The notes under the pieces were generated by a model that searched no databases, had not been told where the DNA came from, and worked only from the letters and a program-made list of their open reading frames with translations. Below are positions 6,125 to 7,485 of a DNA stretch of 7,485 nucleotides, piece by piece (within the stretch, counting starts at the first letter, position 1; each line of letters begins with the position of its first letter). The stretch is taken from NCBI GenBank assembly GCA_003543235.1, contig DPJA01000022.1, positions 1,168 through 8,652 of the forward strand, written 5' to 3'. The position numbers were made by a program, and so were the translations under genes. This stretch comes from Lachnospiraceae bacterium. GTDB lineage: Bacteria > Bacillota > Clostridia > Lachnospirales > Anaerotignaceae.

Positions 6125-6369
6125 CAAGTTTTACAAAGCCATTAAATGAGGATAGTATAAAAGAAAAAGTTGATTTAACCCATGCGATGAGTCGGATAGA
6201 GGTGAGAAGCAAGGATTCAGGCTCACATCTTCGACATGTTTTTAAAGACGAAACCGATTCGACAGGGTTAAGATACTGTATTAATTCTGCTTCACTGCGA
6301 TTTATTCCAAAGGAAGAATTAGAGAAGGAGGGTTATGTGAAATATTTAAGCTTATTTGAAAATAGGTAG
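6115..6369 (+). pseudogene. msrB: Peptide-methionine (R)-S-oxide reductase, C-terminal fragment
   Basis: MsrB reduces methionine-R-sulfoxide in damaged proteins. The plus-strand frame from about 6115 reads GGWSSFTKPLNEDSIKEKVD, then LTHAMSRIEVRSKDSGSHLR, HVFKDETDSTGLRYCINSAS, LRFIPKEELEKEGY and a short tail. This is the MsrB C-terminal half (GWPSFTKP ... EVRS-D--SHLGHVF-DGP--TGLRYCINSASLRFIP). The catalytic Cys (RYCINSA) and the HVF histidine are kept. The first half, including the CxxC zinc motifs, is absent, and upstream codons are antisense SOD. Substitutions at invariant positions (SHLG to SHLR, DGP to DET, GCGW to YGGW) indicate decay. A start at ATG 6187 would leave 60 residues beginning inside the domain, without a ribosome binding site. 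The full family length is about 140 residues, alone or fused to MsrA. Confidence 0.85.
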
Positions 6370-6400
6370 TATAAGATTCTTTATTCACTAGCCCTAATCG

Positions 6401-7485
6401 TTAAGGATTAAACTTAAAAGTATCGTCAGTTGTAAGTGGCTTTAGTGCTGGCCCGTCAATTATGGCACCATCGTAGGTGAATCTTGATGCATGACATGGG
6501 CAGTCCCATGTAAGTGCTGCTGCATTCCAGTTGAGAGTACAGCCCATATGAGTACAGGTTATATCGACTAAGTGAAGCTTTCCATTATCGTCTTTGTATG
6601 TACCCATCTTTTCACCGTCAATTTCTACAACTTTTCCCTCACCACGGTTTATATCAATGCCGTCTGGTGCAGATTTCAGTTTATCTCCGATTAAATGCTT
6701 GGCAACGTCTAGATTTGTGGTAACAAAACTTTTTATCATAGGATCAGCTTCAAATCTTAAAGGATTAAAAACGGGAGCCCAAGGACTTTCACCCTTGACT
6801 ATCAAATCCTTTAATATTAACGCAGAGGCTGTTCCGTTTGTTATACCCCACTTCTTAAAACCTGTCGCAATATAAATATTGGGTGTACCCTTTGAAATTT
6901 TACCAATGTATGGAATGTCGTCTAAGGTTGTATAATCTTGAGTTGACCATCTGTATGGAATAGAGTCAACCTCATAGGTTTCTTTTGCAAATTCAATTAG
7001 GTTTTTGTAATGTACATTCGTATTAATATCACCATGCCCTGTCTTATGGTGTTCTCCAACTACAATTACAAGTTCACCATCTTCAAACGGAGTTGATCTA
7101 AGAGACCGGCCAGGACTTTCAGCTGAAACATACATCCCACCAGGAAACTTTTCTTTTATGCTTATACCGAGAGCATAGTCCATCTCGGCATACATTCTTG
7201 CAAAATAAAAGCTAGATCCTCCGTAGAAGGGAAAATGTGTTGCAATTATAACGCTTCCAGCAGTTATTTTACTACTGTTTTCGGTAATTAAGGTTACAGG
7301 GTTGCCTTCATGGAGGTCAACAACTCGTGAATTTTCAAAAAGGTAGGACCCATCACCAGAAATTTCCTTAGAAAGCGCAAGTAAATATTTTCTTGGATGA
7401 AATTGAGCTTGATTATCAAATCGTTCAGCTGCCTTAACTTTAAGGGAAATAGGTATTTCAGAAAGAAATGACGCTTTTATACCAA
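6401..7485 (-). CDS. FAD-dependent oxidoreductase with C-terminal Rieske [2Fe-2S] domain (N-terminus outside window)
   Basis: The minus-strand frame is open from the right edge to TAA at 6403-6401, about 360 codons; ATG at 7195 is internal. The visible part starts within the DAO-type flavoprotein fold: FDNQAQFHPRKYLLALS, the VIIATHFPFY strand, GRSLRSTPFEDGELVIVVGE, then DDIPYIGKI and NIYIATGFKKWGITNGTASA near the FAD. A linker leads to a Rieske domain with CTHMGC (6556-6539) and CPCH (6502-6489), giving the Cys-x-His ... Cys-x2-His ligands of a [2Fe-2S] cluster. The domain ends in YDGAIIDGPALKPL. The N-terminal GxGxxG nucleotide site lies outside the window. Such fusions of about 500 residues occur in bacteria as oxidoreductases of unsettled substrate. 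It faces the SOD/MsrB remnants, consistent with a redox or oxidative-stress neighbourhood. No signal peptide can be judged. Confidence 0.93.
   Translation of the reverse strand, partial: GIKASFLSEIPISLKVKAAERFDNQAQFHPRKYLLALSKEISGDGSYLFENSRVVDLHEGNPVTLITENSSKITAGSVIIATHFPFYGGSSFYFARMYAEMDYALGISIKEKFPGGMYVSAESPGRSLRSTPFEDGELVIVVGEHHKTGHGDINTNVHYKNLIEFAKETYEVDSIPYRWSTQDYTTLDDIPYIGKISKGTPNIYIATGFKKWGITNGTASALILKDLIVKGESPWAPVFNPLRFEADPMIKSFVTTNLDVAKHLIGDKLKSAPDGIDINRGEGKVVEIDGEKMGTYKDDNGKLHLVDITCTHMGCTLNWNAAALTWDCPCHASRFTYDGAIIDGPALKPLTTDDTFKFNP

Noticed and set aside
6187..6369. Stand-alone 60-residue protein
   Set aside because: The homologous MsrB sequence continues upstream to about 6115, so this is the end of a truncated msrB and not a small gene.
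6594..6875. Plus-strand open frame opposite the Rieske-flavoprotein
   Set aside because: It lies antisense to a clear flavoprotein/Rieske coding region and shows no independent protein signal.

Overview
The window is AT-rich DNA with strong GGAGG-type ribosome binding sites, short intergenic hairpin terminators and proteins of Firmicute character. It most resembles an anaerobic, low-GC clostridium. That assignment rests on composition and protein style only, because no rRNA or species marker is present.

Layout from left to right. (1) Positions 1-419, minus strand: the N-terminal part of an APC-type amino acid permease that runs off the left edge, with a good sigma-A promoter and a palindrome in its spacer. 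(2) Positions 420-1392: mostly non-coding, but 772-1074 is the C-terminal (DSHCT) piece of a Ski2/HelY-like RNA helicase whose motor part is gone. (3) Positions 1393-2862: a methyl-accepting chemotaxis protein with about six membrane helices and no large sensor domain, followed by a terminator. (4) Positions 2863-3263: a gene-free stretch with several adjacent hairpins, then a promoter. (5) Positions 3264-4571: a 435-residue protein I cannot assign. Then at 4766-5626 there is a divergent adenylate-kinase-like P-loop kinase carrying a large insertion in the NMP-binding region. These two genes are the least explained part of the window. (6) Positions 5671-5765: strong back-to-back terminators that isolate the kinase from the minus-strand genes. 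(7) Positions 5769-6369: the most striking structure here. The C-terminal part of a Cu/Zn superoxide dismutase (minus strand) is joined head-to-head to the C-terminal half of methionine sulfoxide reductase B (plus strand), with the junction near 6115-6122. Both genes lack their 5' ends. The simplest reading is one deletion that removed the 5' halves and shared promoter region of two divergent oxidative-defence genes. (8) Positions 6401-7485, minus strand: the C-terminal 360 or so residues of an FAD-dependent oxidoreductase fused to a Rieske [2Fe-2S] domain, running off the right edge.

Taken together, the right end looks like a partly decayed oxidative-stress/redox cluster (SOD, MsrB, Rieske-flavoprotein). 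The helicase scrap at the left shows a second eroded gene. The intact plus-strand genes are a chemoreceptor, an orphan protein and an unusual NMP kinase. Each appears to be a separate transcription unit, although the last two could be functionally paired.
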